Shown here in pieces: positions 45,231-56,239 of a DNA stretch of 64,000 nucleotides. This stretch comes from Lycorma delicatula (taxonomy: Eukaryota > Arthropoda > Insecta > Hemiptera > Fulgoridae): positions 350,701,991 through 350,765,990 of the forward strand of contig NC_134455.1 in the NCBI RefSeq assembly GCF_047948215.1, written 5' to 3'. Within the stretch, counting starts at the first letter, position 1, and every line of letters begins with the position of its first letter. The notes beneath the pieces are model-generated. The model was not told the DNA's origin and ran no database searches. It saw nothing but the letters and a program-made list of their open reading frames with translations. The translations under genes and the position numbers were made by a program.

Positions 45231-46370
45231 TATTAACTTAAATGTAATTTAGAGTTTATTTTCCTCTTGATTAGATAGAATTAAATATAATAAGATATAT
45301 TTTACTTAAAAATATTACCTTTATTAATTTCTTGTGTTCAATCAACTATATAGACTTATAAATTAAACACACAACGTTTCACTTCTCTAAGCTTCCTCAG
45401 GTTACATTCAAACATACAATACAAACATATGTTTGTATGATGTGTTATCTACTTAAAAACAGGAAACCGCTTAACCTGTGTAGGTTAACTTTGAAGGATA
45501 TATTGTCGTATAGTTAAAGGATGGTTATGAATTGTCAAGAACTGAAAAAATTCTGACTTTAGTCCCAACATCCTTGACCGATTGTAAGCTAAATTAATAG
45601 GCATCATTGACCTGTAACCAGAAATTATCATATGAAATTTCATAAAAACTGGTTAAACCAGTCCGAAGATATGAAGAAAATCGATAATTGATGAAAAAAG
45701 AGACTTATACACCATCCTTCAATGGAATGCCTTTATAAAAAAATCCTTTTTGGCACGCCAGAAGGCGGAGGTAGATTTCACCAGTTCTAAGTAGGGAATA
45801 AAAAAAATTTCCATCTTAAAGTTAAGAAAACCTTCAAAGTTACTCAATACGACAATGGTTGCATGTGAAAAAAGTTTCACATGTTTAGCATAAGACAAGC
45901 CCCATCTACTCACAAGTCCAACAACATTTTGGTGATCCCTTGCTGTAAGGGTTGGCCACATCAAAAATTGTTTCAGAATAAAGTTTTAGGTAATGTTTAG
46001 GAGACTAACGACCACTTTAAACCGATTCGATACTGTGCCTATTAAGGAGGTATGAATTTTTTTTCTTCGAAACTCCACTTTTCCCATCCCCTGGGCCAAT
46101 GGTTGGTGATATCAAAAAACTTTATTTAGATATGTTTTAGACCCTTATCCAAAGAATAATAGGAAATTTAAATGAATTCGATATTTTACTCATGAAAGTT
46201 ATAGGAATATTTTGTTTTTTTTTCGATAAAGCCCACCTATTTCCACCTCCATGGTGCGATTTTGCCCATTAACGAACTCGACCGAGATTTTGGGTCATTA
46301 TATTTTATGTATCAATTTGAAAGTGATTGGCGCAATATTACGGCAGTTATCGTGTCCACAAGAAAGTGAA
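45231..46370. other. AT-rich sequence with repeat W copy 3, otherwise unclassified
   Basis: 45540-45690 is repeat W (ATGAAATTTCATAAAAACTGG core). 45700-46370 is more complex but without a domain; the frame 45719-45964 is the longest and shows none. It may be a non-autonomous transposon body. Confidence 0.35.
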
Positions 46371-46391
46371 ATATATATATATAATTGGCTG

Positions 46392-46433
<42 letters not shown>

Positions 46434-46440
46434 TGTATAT
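46371..46440. repeat. TA microsatellite
   Basis: Two TA arrays split by ATTGGCTGTATG. Confidence 0.95.
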
Positions 46441-46642
46441 ATAAACTTTTGAACTAACGATGGTTTTGGGGCCTGGGAGATGTGAAACACGAAGATGTGT
46501 TGAAATTTTCCGGAAGTCGAATAATTGTACACATTACAATAGGTAGCTTTCTTATGAAAACTCCCTAATAAACGAAATAACTACTGAAATAATAGAATCA
46601 TCCTATTAGTACAAGAATGTGATCGGTGTTTTTTCACTTGTA

Positions 46643-46677
46643 ATGTTGTCATGCTGTCATGTTGTCATGTTGTCATT
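46643..46677. repeat. Short tandem repeat of TGTCATGT type
   Basis: Four to five imperfect 8-9 base units (TGTTGTCA / TGCTGTCA / TGTTGTCA). Confidence 0.85.
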
Positions 46678-46959
46678 TCATGGAGTTACAATTATACGGC
46701 GTTATTCAAAGTATTAAATGTTTACACTAGCATTCGAAAACATACATTCTCTGACATTTATTGATGAATTCAAAAGATATAAAATCGTATGATAAAAAAT
46801 AATTTGAAGTAAATTTATTTTTTTCTCTATTATTAAATTGTTTGTTGGTGATTCTCGAAACTGAAGAGAAACTATTAATGTAGTTTACAAAAAAATGGTC
46901 AATAGTTAATTTATACTTTTCTACTCACATAAAAAAAAATCTTTCGCGAAAAATGCCGG

Positions 46960-47580
46960 TTAACGTACTATTCAGTTATTTCAACAAGCGAGATGTCATT
47001 ATTCGATACGGTGGCTCAGAGATAGGAAAACACTATCCAAAGGTCACCCGCAGGGCAGTGTGTTAGGACCTTTGCTTTAGGTTGTCGAATTCGACTCTTT
47101 GATGTGGTTGAGATTACCAATGGGTGTCGCGTTATCGCTTATGCAAATGACGGGTTTCTGCTAGTAAAAAAAGATTCGAGGAAATAGATTCCTCGAATCC
47201 TTAGTTCAGGGTAGCCCAGGCTTATAAGATACCCCAGTTTTGGATTCAACAGCATAAGATAGTGTTCAGCACAGAGAAAAGATAATGTTGTTTGATGAGA
47301 ATGATGTGGCTCAAGGGCCAAATGGTTGCAACATGAAAAGCTCCTGTATCGATGGCTGTTCATCCAATTAGGTATGTCTCGTTACAGAAGTATCTAGGTG
47401 TTATCCTTGAGAATCTTCTTTCTCGAATCACTTTCAATACGTCGCCAAAAAACAATCGATCCATCCCGACTGGGGATTAAATTTTAGAATCATGCGATTT
47501 TTTTAAATAAAGGGTTTCTAATTACTCTGTTGTATGCACACCTGTCTGGGCTCACCGAATGAGATATATGTACTATAAAT
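46960..47580 (+). pseudogene. Reverse transcriptase relic (R1/Jockey-type LINE)
   Basis: Across frames: IIRYGGSEIGKTLSKGHPQG (about 46992) leading to GSVLGPLL, i.e. motif B. Then VIAYANDGFLLVK, motif C with Asn for the first Asp (YAND, 47140-47151). Later RYVSLQKYLGVILENLLSRI (about 47371) and LLYA.PVWAHR-type sequence (about 47527). Fingers, motif A and the 3' end are missing. It is related in style to the 24-26 kb LINE but too diverged to assign to it. Confidence 0.7.
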
Positions 47581-47604
47581 AATTTGTTGAGAACCCAGCG
47601 TCTC

Positions 47605-47762
47605 TTTTCTTTTTCTGTTTACCTTCCGGAACCACTGTAAGGTATTACTTCAGAGGATGATATGTATAAATGTAAATGAATTGTAGTCTGGTACAGTCTC
47701 GGATCGAACATTCCTGATATGTGTGGTTAATTGAAACCCAACCACCAAAGAACACTGGTATA
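47605..47762 (-). mobile_element. SINE2, 3' half
   Basis: CCTTCCGGAACCACTGTAAG end through GTGTGGTTAATTGAAACCCA to ACACTGGTAT; the head is missing. Confidence 0.8.
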
Positions 47763-47779
47763 GTTTTTCTCATAGAAAA

Positions 47780-48229
47780 AAAGTACCTCGGTTGGTTTTA
47801 TATCTGAAATTTCCTACATATATATATATATACTTTTCATTTTTACATACAATTAAAAATAAACCCGCTATTGGCGAAAAACTAAAATTTTTTCTTGATT
47901 TGTTAATTAAAAAATTAGTCAATCGCTTATGTCCGCTAGGACATACTTTTTTCTACATATTTTTCCAAACCCATTCCAATAATTTAGTTGTTGTTGTGAA
48001 TGTTTGGAGGTTAAAATCATTTTTCGAGGTGATAGACTCATCTATTTATAAAACTAGAAACTGAACTGTTTTCGTATAACTCAACACAATAATTTGTCTT
48101 AGAGAAAGGGCCTCATTATGCTACTAATGCTATGTTTAATAAATTACCAAATCATTTTGTAAAGTTTTCACAACAATTTATTTAAAGTACTATTAAAAGG
48201 TTCTTATTATTAAAAACTACTAACATACC
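47780..48229. other. AT-rich sequence, no gene seen
   Basis: A short TA array at 47817-47831; the open frame 47792-48064 has no recognised domain. Confidence 0.4.
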
Positions 48230-48807
48230 CGTCTAGCCAGAACCTGGAACCTCAGGGTTCAGATGAGCCCAGGTGAATCCCGGAGCCCCGGGAGGCCCAG
48301 AACTCGCATTCCGCTATGGCCGCAGAGCTTGCTTCGTTCACCATTCTCATCTACCCAGATAACTCCACCCTAGACGCCCGCACATAACTTTACCGTCATG
48401 GTTGGGAGAATAATACAGAAAATAATAATTATAGTATTCAGGATATATAGAACCCTGAAAGAAAAAAATAAATTACAAAAGACAGAATAATAACTACGGT
48501 AGCTAAAGTACACAGAACTTTGACGACGAAAAATTCACAACTTATTTCTTTGCCATGATAACAGAAATATAATAATAAGTAAAAGGATTAATTTATCTTT
48601 TCCTTAATGAATATCTTTAATTCATAACTTCACCCTCCTTGTGTGGGAAGAAATAATGAATATTTATAATACCTTAACCTTCAAGAGAGCTAGGGCCTCG
48701 GTCGATGACTTAAAAACCTTTCCTGGGATAACACAAATATATCCTGCAAATTTGAAATTAATCAGTCGGTTGGTTCTCGCCTGATGCGATAACAAACAAA
48801 CAGACTT

Positions 48808-48866
<59 letters not shown>

Positions 48867-48950
48867 GTTTCCGAATAACCGTGATCTGTTCGATCGAGAT
48901 TGTACCTGACACATGCAAAAGTTAGCCTTCAACCTACTAACAAATACCCC
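48230..48950 (+). repeat. Repeat G, copy 1
   Basis: About 170 GC-rich bases (48230-48400; AACCTGGAACCTCAGGG, AGAGCTTGCTTCGTTCACCA, CTACCCAGATAACTCC) lead into about 500 AT-rich bases. Matches 63225-63895 over the whole length and in the same orientation (shared ACTTCACCCTCCTTG, TTAACCTTCAAGAGAGCTAG). Contains a TA array (48811-48863). Non-coding. Confidence 0.75.
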
Positions 48951-49344
48951 ACTGGAATTTTGAAGATTAGATGATTGTTTGTAGAAATGTTATAACAGCA
49001 TCCTATTGTACGTCCCAAAATAGCACCACAAGGGCACCACCATGTTTGTTATCACTTGATGATAATGATTGATCTAGACTCCCACGAGGTGCTCGCATGC
49101 CTCACCACTGTAGCCTCACACGCAGTCCTGGCGGGAAGCCGATTATTTTTAAACAGAAATTTTTTTAATTTATTTAATATTAATTTATTAAATGTAAATC
49201 TAATTTTATTACTTTTGTAATATTATTCATTCGATTGATTCGAATCATTCAGTTCAAACCCAGTTCACACAGTGATATAGACTCACAGTTCACAGTTCAT
49301 TAATTCAATGCATTTAAGTTTGTGCTTCAGTTGTATATATATTT

Positions 49345-49350
<6 letters not shown>
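48951..49350. other. Unclassified sequence, no gene seen
   Basis: 49020-49150 is slightly GC-richer; no motif recognised. Confidence 0.4.

Positions 49351-49353
<3 letters not shown>

Positions 49354-49403
<50 letters not shown>
49354..49403. repeat. TA microsatellite
   Basis: About 24 TA units directly before the Helitron-like 5' region. Confidence 0.95.
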
Positions 49404-49408
<5 letters not shown>

Positions 49409-49466
49409 TTAAGTTTTCGTTTGTGTACGCTTCAAAAACTCAAAATATTCTGCACCGATTGAGCTC

Positions 49467-49986
49467 AAATTTTAGCACGATATATAACCCGCATCAAAGA
49501 TTCTTTTCATCTACTTTTAATAAATCTATCTATCTATTTTTAATTTGTACATTTTTAATTTGGAAATGTAAACAAAGGAAAACCAATCAGATCAATGCAA
49601 GATGGCTGCTGTCAAACACAACGACCAAATTTCTTTGAATTATATTTAACAGCTAAAACATCTGTATTTTATTAAAAAAAAAAAAACGTTAAAAAAAATT
49701 TTAGCACTATATATAACCCGCATCAAAGAATGGTTTCATCTATTTTTAATAAATCTATCTATCTATTTTTAATTTGTACAGTTTTTTAATAAATAAGAGG
49801 CTAATAAATCAAATGGAAATGTAAACAAAGAAAACCCAATCAGATCAATGCAAGATGGCCGCTGTCAAAAACAACGACCAATCACAAAGAGCCCGTATGG
49901 TCGTTGCCAATGTAAACAAAATCACAACTGATTAAGTAACAAATTTCTTTGAATTATATTAACAGCTAAAACATCTGTATTTTATT
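49467..49986 (+). repeat. Tandem duplication inside the Helitron
   Basis: Unit 1 (49467-49677) and unit 2 (49697-49986) share AAATTTTAGCAC-ATATATAA, AATAAATCTATCTATCTATT, CAATGCAAGATGGC, ACAACGACCAA and TAACAGCTAAAACATCTGTA. Unit 2 carries two extra segments (about 49785-49815 and 49885-49940), or unit 1 has lost them. Confidence 0.85.
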
Positions 49987-50174
49987 AAATAAAAAAACAC
50001 CAAAACAAAAAAAAGCCACCAAGAAGGATGACTTACAGTAAATAAATTAAAACACCCAACTTTCTTATAGCCCAGATAGACTTAAGACTATGCAAACAAA
50101 AAAAGTCGAAATAACCAAATACACAGAAAATAATATCCCTATATAATGACCAAAAAATCCTTTGTTAGGTTAAA

Positions 50175-51772
50175 TATTCACTTTTGTTGAATTTACAGAA
50201 GGCATTTACAACGAAGCATTGATAAATATTGAAGACAAGTGCTTAGCTAATAATGCAAATAAAGTTCTTAGTCAATTAGGAATGCCAGCACCCACCCGAG
50301 CTGCGATTAATTCATTTGATGTGGATTTACGCCGTGAACAGAGTTACAACATTGGTGATCTTCAGTCATATGGCCAATCAAACATTCCCAAATTAACGCG
50401 TGAACAGAAAGGCATTTATGATCGCATAATGCAAATAATAAATGACTGAGTTGGGGGACCTTCTTCTTGGATGCGCCAGGAGGAACTGGGAAAACATTCC
50501 TCATTAGATTGATTCTAGTAACGGTTCGATCAAAAAATGACATAGCTTTAGCTCCTGCTTCGTCTGGAATAGCTGCGACATTGTTACCAGGTGGAAGGAC
50601 TGCACATTCAGCTCTGAAGTTGCCATTAAACATGCAAATCATCGAGACTCCCACGTGCAATATTTCCAAAGCATCCTATATGGGAAAAGTATTACAAAAA
50701 TGTAAACTCATTGTTTTGGGATGAATGCAGGATGGCACATAAAAAATCGCTTAAAGCTTTTGATCGATCGTTACGAGATTTGCATGGAAACGTTCAACCA
50801 TTCGGGAATGCTTTGATATTGCTCGCAGGAGATTTTAGGCAAACATTGCCTGTAATTTCTCGATCGACACCAGCAGACGAAATAAATGCTTGCTTGAAAT
50901 ATTCAACACTGGGGCGACACGTACGTACATTGAAGTTGATTACGAATATGCGTGTCCAGTTGCAGAATGATCCATCAGCTGAGGTATTCTCACGACAGTT
51001 ACTGGACATTGGAAACGGACAGCTGCCAGTAGATGAGACGTCTAGACTAATATCATTTCCTGATAATTTTTGTAATTTAGTAACATCGAAAGAAGAACTG
51101 ATCGAAAAAGTATTTCCTGATATTCAAATTAATCATAGAAATCACGATTGGCTCAGTGAACAAGCTATCCTTTCCGCAAAGAATAAAGATGTCTATCAAC
51201 TTAAAAATGTTATTCAATCCAGCATTCAAAGTGAGGAAATTAGATATAAGTCGATAGACACCGTTGTGGAAGCAGATGAAGTAGTTAATTATCCAACGGA
51301 ATTTTTAAACTCACTTGACCTGCCAGGGATGCCACCACACATATTACAATTTAAAATAGGTGTGCCAATTATCCTGTTGCGGAATATTAATCAGCCAAAA
51401 CTCTGCAACGGCACGCGACTTGCAGTTAAGAAATTGATGAATAACGTAGTGGAAGCATCGATTTTAACGGGGCCTTTCAAAGGTGAAGATGTCCTCATTC
51501 CTCGAATACCCATAATCCCGACCGATACATCATTTTAATTTAAAAGATTGCAATTCCCAATTCGATTGGCATTTGCAATCACAATCAATAAAGCTCAAGG
51601 TCAATCTTTAGAATTGTGTGGTTTAGATTTAGATGCGGATTGCTTCTCACATGGGCAACTGTATGTTGCGTGTTCCCGAGTCGGCAAACCAGATAGCCTT
51701 TATATCTACGCAGACAGTGGAAAACAAAAAATATTGTATATCCACAAGTATTGCAAAATTAAACTTCTATGA
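50175..51772 (+). pseudogene. Helitron helicase (Pif1-like), lightly broken
   Basis: The Pif1-family helicase domain of a Helitron is almost complete. GIYNEALINIEDKC starts at about 50201, then LTREQKGIYDRIM (50393). Walker A is DAPGGTGKTF (about 50470-50500), with TAHSALKLPL (50610). Walker B is IVWDECRMAHK across a one-base insertion (about 50712). The next motif is LAGDFRQTLPVI (50821). Motif V is [17 protein letters not shown] (51570) and motif VI is [11 protein letters not shown] (51655), ending at 51772. Four lesions are visible: TGA for a likely Trp codon (50447-50449), a one-base loss near 50459, a one-base gain near 50715 and TAA for a likely Gln codon (51536-51538). The N-terminal zinc-finger and Rep parts are absent. 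Among the coding relics here it is the least decayed, hence young. Confidence 0.9.
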
Positions 51773-51822
51773 AACGTATGCTTTGTTTTTTCTCTCATTT
51801 CTCATCCGTGCAACCACAATGT

Positions 51823-51852
51823 GCCACAGCGAAGCGTGGCGGGTACAACTAG
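51823..51852 (+). other. Helitron 3' terminus: hairpin plus CTAG
   Basis: Stem GCCAC/GTGGC with an inner GC/GC pair and a GAA loop, then GGGTACAA and CTAG (the CTRR end rule), with T as the next host base. In Helitrons this hairpin marks the end of rolling-circle transfer. Confidence 0.9.
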
Positions 51853-52692
51853 TTAATATATATTTCTATTTATATTATAGTATAGATAATTGTATTAATG
51901 AATACATTACTGTAGATAATTGTATTGATGAATATTTAAATAATATTAACTGAAGAAAAAAAAACGTTTTTCTGATCCCGTTTTACGTACATAATAATTG
52001 ACTAATAAATACGTGCTCAAATTAATTTTCAGTAGAAATATATGAATTATTTTTTTTGTAATATTTTATGTTCCAAGTATTTACCGTATGTTATTTAACG
52101 TGTTCATATATTAAATAATTAATATGGATTTTAATCACATCTATTTTTACGGTATAAAAAGTGACGTTAATAGTATATTATTGTGTACAGATCACAATGA
52201 AAGAATTATTTATTTATTAATCCCTGGTTCAAGTGCATCCTTTTTATATTAAAAATATTATTTTAACAAAAATTTAATTTCTCTCAGATTTATATAAAAC
52301 GTGTGTAACGTATTTTATAATCACTTCTTTTCTTTTTTTTATATACATCTAACAGTCTTGGCTTGTACACCATGGTTTAGTATCTTCCGTGTGAAAGTAA
52401 AATTTTAGAGAATACAGTCCTTTCAATTGTTGCTACCCCGGTGGGGTACCCGATTTCCTTACCCTGTTCCTTCTTTCGGTCGGTTTGTAACCCTCATTCG
52501 CATCCGATTTATAATACATAATAGAGCTAACATTCTATATAACAGTACAACCTTTATACCTGCATATTCAATAAGTTTTACACAAGAAAAAATTCTTTCC
52601 AGTAAAATTTAGTAGATATATTAAAATCTTACTTTTACCATCCTTAACACTTTGGCTACCAGATCTCTTACCGTAACACTTTCTTCCCTAAC
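51853..52692. other. AT-rich sequence, no gene seen
   Basis: No motif or repeat recognised; the open frame 52427-52612 has no domain. Confidence 0.4.
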
Positions 52693-52707
52693 AGTCCTCT
52701 TCCCCCA

Positions 52708-52864
52708 TCGGCCTCCGTGGCGTGAGTGATAGCGTCTCGGCCTTTCATCCGGAGGTCCCGGGTTCGAATCCTGGTCAGGTATGGTATTTTCACACACGCT
52801 ACAAATCATTCATATCATCCTCTGAAGCATGCCTAACGGTGGACCCGGAGGTTAAACAAAAAAA
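52708..52864 (+). mobile_element. SINE1, full length with 15-bp target duplication
   Basis: Flanked by AGTCCTCTTCCCCCA at 52693-52707 and 52865-52879. The tRNA-like head has A box TGGCGTGAGTGATAG and B box GGGTTCGAATCC. The body ACAAATCATTCATATCATCC / TCTGAAGC and a tail ending GGTTAAAC then an A-run follow. Sharp duplication and few changes suggest a recent insertion. Reference copy for the family (157 bp). Confidence 0.97.
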
Positions 52865-52884
52865 AGTCCTCTTCCCCCAGCCCT

Positions 52885-53335
52885 GATACGTATTACTTAG
52901 TTTTTTCTATGTATATATGTTGCTTTATAATTGTAATTGATAATTTTGTAAATATTTGTATTTTTTTACATGTTTTTGTACGTGTCCAAATTTGGTACAC
53001 GTGAGCAGGGATATTATAAAACAAATATTTCATCTTCTGGACCCATGTGTGGAAACAAGTATTATTATTTAACATATTTGGAAGTAAATGTAATTTTAAA
53101 TAGAATAATTTTAAAATTAAGACATTTCTTTAATTACACTTGAATTAAACAATAATAAACCTAATTTAACATTAAAATAAAGTGAAAAAGATTTAATCGT
53201 TATAAAACATGAATTTTGACTGCAATAATAACACATAAATGTAATTAAGGCTGAGCACAATGGAGAAAAATTTCAATCATTACTACTATGTAACTATTTT
53301 TTTATACTAATGCTATGTTATGTGAAAAAAAAACT
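52885..53335. other. AT-rich sequence, no gene seen
   Basis: Nothing recognised. Confidence 0.45.
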
Positions 53336-54012
53336 GATGTGAACAACACATGACTTTCTTGTACACCTAATAAATTACATATTCTTGTACACATTTTTTT
53401 AATATGAAAACTACATAAAATTTTATACCATTAATAACTTCTGATATATATATATATCTTTTATTGTTATTATTGAATTATTATTTATCGTAAATCGTAT
53501 TTTTTTACAATCAGGGTTTAATAATTATTAATAAATCAATATATTTAAGTTAAAAAAAAAAGAGAAGAAGTCTTATTCGAACCGATGTGTCTTCCCCTTG
53601 TAAGATCTAAATATTTCTTTAATTAAAATTTAATTTGTCTACAACTCTAAAGCAATGAAAATAAGTACCACTTATGATACATTGTTGAAAAGCTCTCAAC
53701 GAGGGCTTACTACAGTTAACAAAAGGTTCAAAATACAATTTTTTTGGTATTTTGGACTTTTTTGGACATTTTTGGTTGAGTCGATTGCAATCAAAAGCGG
53801 AAGTGCACAACTAGATGTTACAACAGCCCTAAATTCAAAATTTCAACATCCAACGGCTAATCGTTTAATTTAATCGTACGTAGTACAAACATCACGCCGA
53901 AACTAGTCAAAATGGATTCAGGGATAGTGAAAATGGATATTTCCGTTGGAATCTGAAAACCCAAATTTTTCAGGATCACAACACTTCTTTTACTTTTTAC
54001 AAAGAAGTAAAA
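53336..54012 (-). repeat. ACTTCC-family repeat, copy 6
   Basis: 3' end at 53336 (complement of GTCATGTGTTGTTCACATCA with the small hairpin), 5' end near 54010 (complement of TTTTTACTTCTTTGTAAAAA). The open frames 53619-53873 are part of it. It abuts repeat D directly. Confidence 0.85.
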
Positions 54013-54960
54013 AAAGTTCAACACAGTTGTAAGACTTTCCCGGAATGCGGCTTTAGTCGCGTGATATTGAGTTGTTTCAGATCCACGGCTTACACACACA
54101 TAGACAACCAATAGACCAACAGCCATAGACAACCAACAAAAATTATAAAAATATTTATAATTTTATTTAAATATAGTATTTTTTTCCGTTTATTTAATTT
54201 AATGATTCTAACTAAAGCGAGCGCGAATACCGTATTTAATTTTCGCGGGTGTGGCGGTACTACCGGCGACGTTCGGGACTAACTAAACTAATGTAATTTC
54301 ACAACGTATATAAAAAAAAATTTCGCTTGTACGGTCGGCAGGTTGGTGTAGCCGCGAGGCTCTACGCACTAATACCGAGTCGACCGGGCGATTGAGTTCG
54401 AGACCCGATCAGAGCGTGTTACTTTTCTATATTTTAAATATTATTCATTTATCTAATTCTACCACTCATCTGTGGCGTCACAACATAGGAATAGTTTAGA
54501 GCATTTTTTGAGGTGGGGGTGCAATTTTACAAACTTTTTTTGCAAATATTGTTATTTTTTAATTTTTAACAAATTTTTCTAAGAAAGTTATGACCTTAAT
54601 TAGGCTAAATCTTGAGATACTAAGGATGATCTTGCTCTACAGCCTCACCCCCTTGACCTTTTAAGTTGAAAATTTAATGGCATCAATGTCCCAAATATAG
54701 AAGTAGTCCCGATTAATTTGGTCAAAATCGGTCGAGTAGTTCTGAAGATATACCGTGATTTAGGGGCCGACACCGAACACACGCACACGTACATACGAAC
54801 ATTAACATCCAGAAAATTTCCATCCGTTTTTTAGGTTCCTTAGATGTCAAAACGTCAAGATCCGGCGAAAACTTCATATGCCCAAATTGGGTCCATTACA
54901 ATACTTTCCCTTCTAGACCTACAGCTTTGCTATAGCGCTATCTAGACGTAAAAGTAATAC
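54012..54960 (+). repeat. Repeat D, copy 3, with tRNA-like block
   Basis: Begins CACAGTTGTAAGACTTTCCC. The tRNA-like block is at 54331-54420 (GGTCGGCAGGTTGGTGTAGC, GAGTTCGAGACCC). It ends near 54945 with ATAGCGCTAT, a perfect 10-bp palindrome, followed directly by CTAG; the copy at 31000 has CTAA at that place. A Helitron-like end is possible but the usual spacing is absent. Confidence 0.75.
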
Positions 54961-55404
54961 AAACATCGATTTGCACGGAAGTACATAAAGTTTAATGAGA
55001 AAACGTTGTTTGAAAATCTAAATCCATGAAGGAAAATGCAATCCGAGTGTAAAATTAAAAGAAAAATCTAAAGTAGTTTTTTAATTCAGTCAATAAATTA
55101 CACAACTTTTATTCTTTAAAGATACAAGCAGATACGTATGTGCTATGAACAAAGAGTTTATTTGACTGTTAAGCAAATTGACAGCTAGTGTAAGAAGTAA
55201 ATTACACAATCAATTTAAAACTTTTCTCCATCCGATTCAAGTCCTATAACTTTTACTTTTCCGATTGTATAATAAACATTTTAATGGAAAGTGTTTTAAT
55301 ATGGTAATCGCTAAAACTTTGCATAGCCGAGGTAATCTTGAAATCTCATGGCCCTCTCAGTAACCAAAAAACATAATTTTAGCATTGAAAAATTCTGGAA
55401 AGAT
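54961..55404. other. AT-rich sequence, no gene seen
   Basis: Nothing recognised. Confidence 0.4.
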
Positions 55405-55960
55405 GTCTATATATATGTGGACTATTTTTTATTTGATATCTCCAATCTGGATTGACCGATTTGTATGAAATTAAGCAAGGTGATCTTCATATATAGGATA
55501 TTCATGCAATTTTATTTTGGACATAATCGGTCATAAAGGCAGGAAATACAATACCTCAACTCAAAAATTGACTCAAAGAGAAAATAAATTTTCAGTTTTT
55601 TTTTTTTGAGGGTGGTCTCTAATTTGATTTCAGCAAGTTAAAGTACTGAAAAATCTCAAGATGTTTTTCTTTCTGTTCACTTAATTTGAGTCAAATTGTT
55701 AAAACTTGACGAAGTAATTTTTCTTTTTAAGATATAAAATGTTAATTCTTTAAAATGGAAAATGAACTGAGACGGTGCTGTTTGTCTTATATTTTAGTCT
55801 GCGTTTTCTCAAAATATATTTTGTTATTTTCAGGAAGCTCTAATAAAATCCCTGAGGTTCATAATCAAATTCTAAAAAAATACACATTTAATCTAGAAAT
55901 AGATTTAAAAATCAAATCAGTCGGTAAAATATTAAATTAAGAATTTTAAAACAAAATGAA
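55405..55960 (+). repeat. Repeat X, copy 2
   Basis: Matches the first half of 42798-43440 (GGACTATTTTTTATTTGATA, GACCGATTTGTATGAAATTA, GGAAATACAATACCTCAAC). The right part is less certain. The open frame 55755-55940 has no motif. Confidence 0.5.
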
Positions 55961-56066
55961 GGAAGATGTACAAAACCTGCTGAAAATTTTATGTATACAT
56001 CTTCCTGACATGATCTATATTTTCATGTACTAGATAGAACAAAATATTTGTTAATTAGTAATATGA

Positions 56067-56228
56067 GCCGGCCTCCGTGGCCAAGTGGTAGCGTCTCTGC
56101 CTTTCAACCGGAGGTCTCCAGGTCGAATCCCGGTCAGGTATGGCATTTTCATATGCTTTAAAAATGTCATTCATTTCATCCTCTGAAGCAATATCTAACG
56201 GTAATAAAATAAAAGGTTAATAAAAAAA
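56067..56228 (+). mobile_element. SINE1 with target duplication
   Basis: Flanked by TAGTAATATGA at 56056-56066 and 56229-56239. Head CCGGCCTCCGTGGCCAAGTG / GGTCGAATCCCGG, body and A-rich tail with ATAAAATAAAAGG variation. It sits immediately upstream of the RTE-like LINE. Confidence 0.95.
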
Positions 56229-56239
56229 ATAGTAATATG

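Larger units (their letters stand above)
49404..51852 (+). mobile_element. Helitron with helicase but no Rep; clean 3' terminus
   Basis: The left part (49404-49500) has the look of Helitron 5' ends: a TA tract, then a GTTTTCGTTTGTGTACGCTT and AAAACTCAAAATATTCTGCA stretch. The exact first base (expected TC after a host A) is hidden by the TA array. The right end is classic: hairpin GCCACAGCGAAGCGTGGC at 51823-51840, eight bases, then CTAG at 51849-51852 followed by host T. A helicase pseudogene lies at 50175-51772. No rolling-circle Rep domain was found, so the copy is internally deleted. Between the 5' end and the helicase lies a direct duplication (49467-49677 and 49697-49986). Confidence 0.85.

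Noticed and set aside
52708..52780. Possible tRNA gene (clear A and B boxes)
   Set aside because: Part of a SINE1 with target duplication; the cloverleaf stems do not form as in a functional tRNA.
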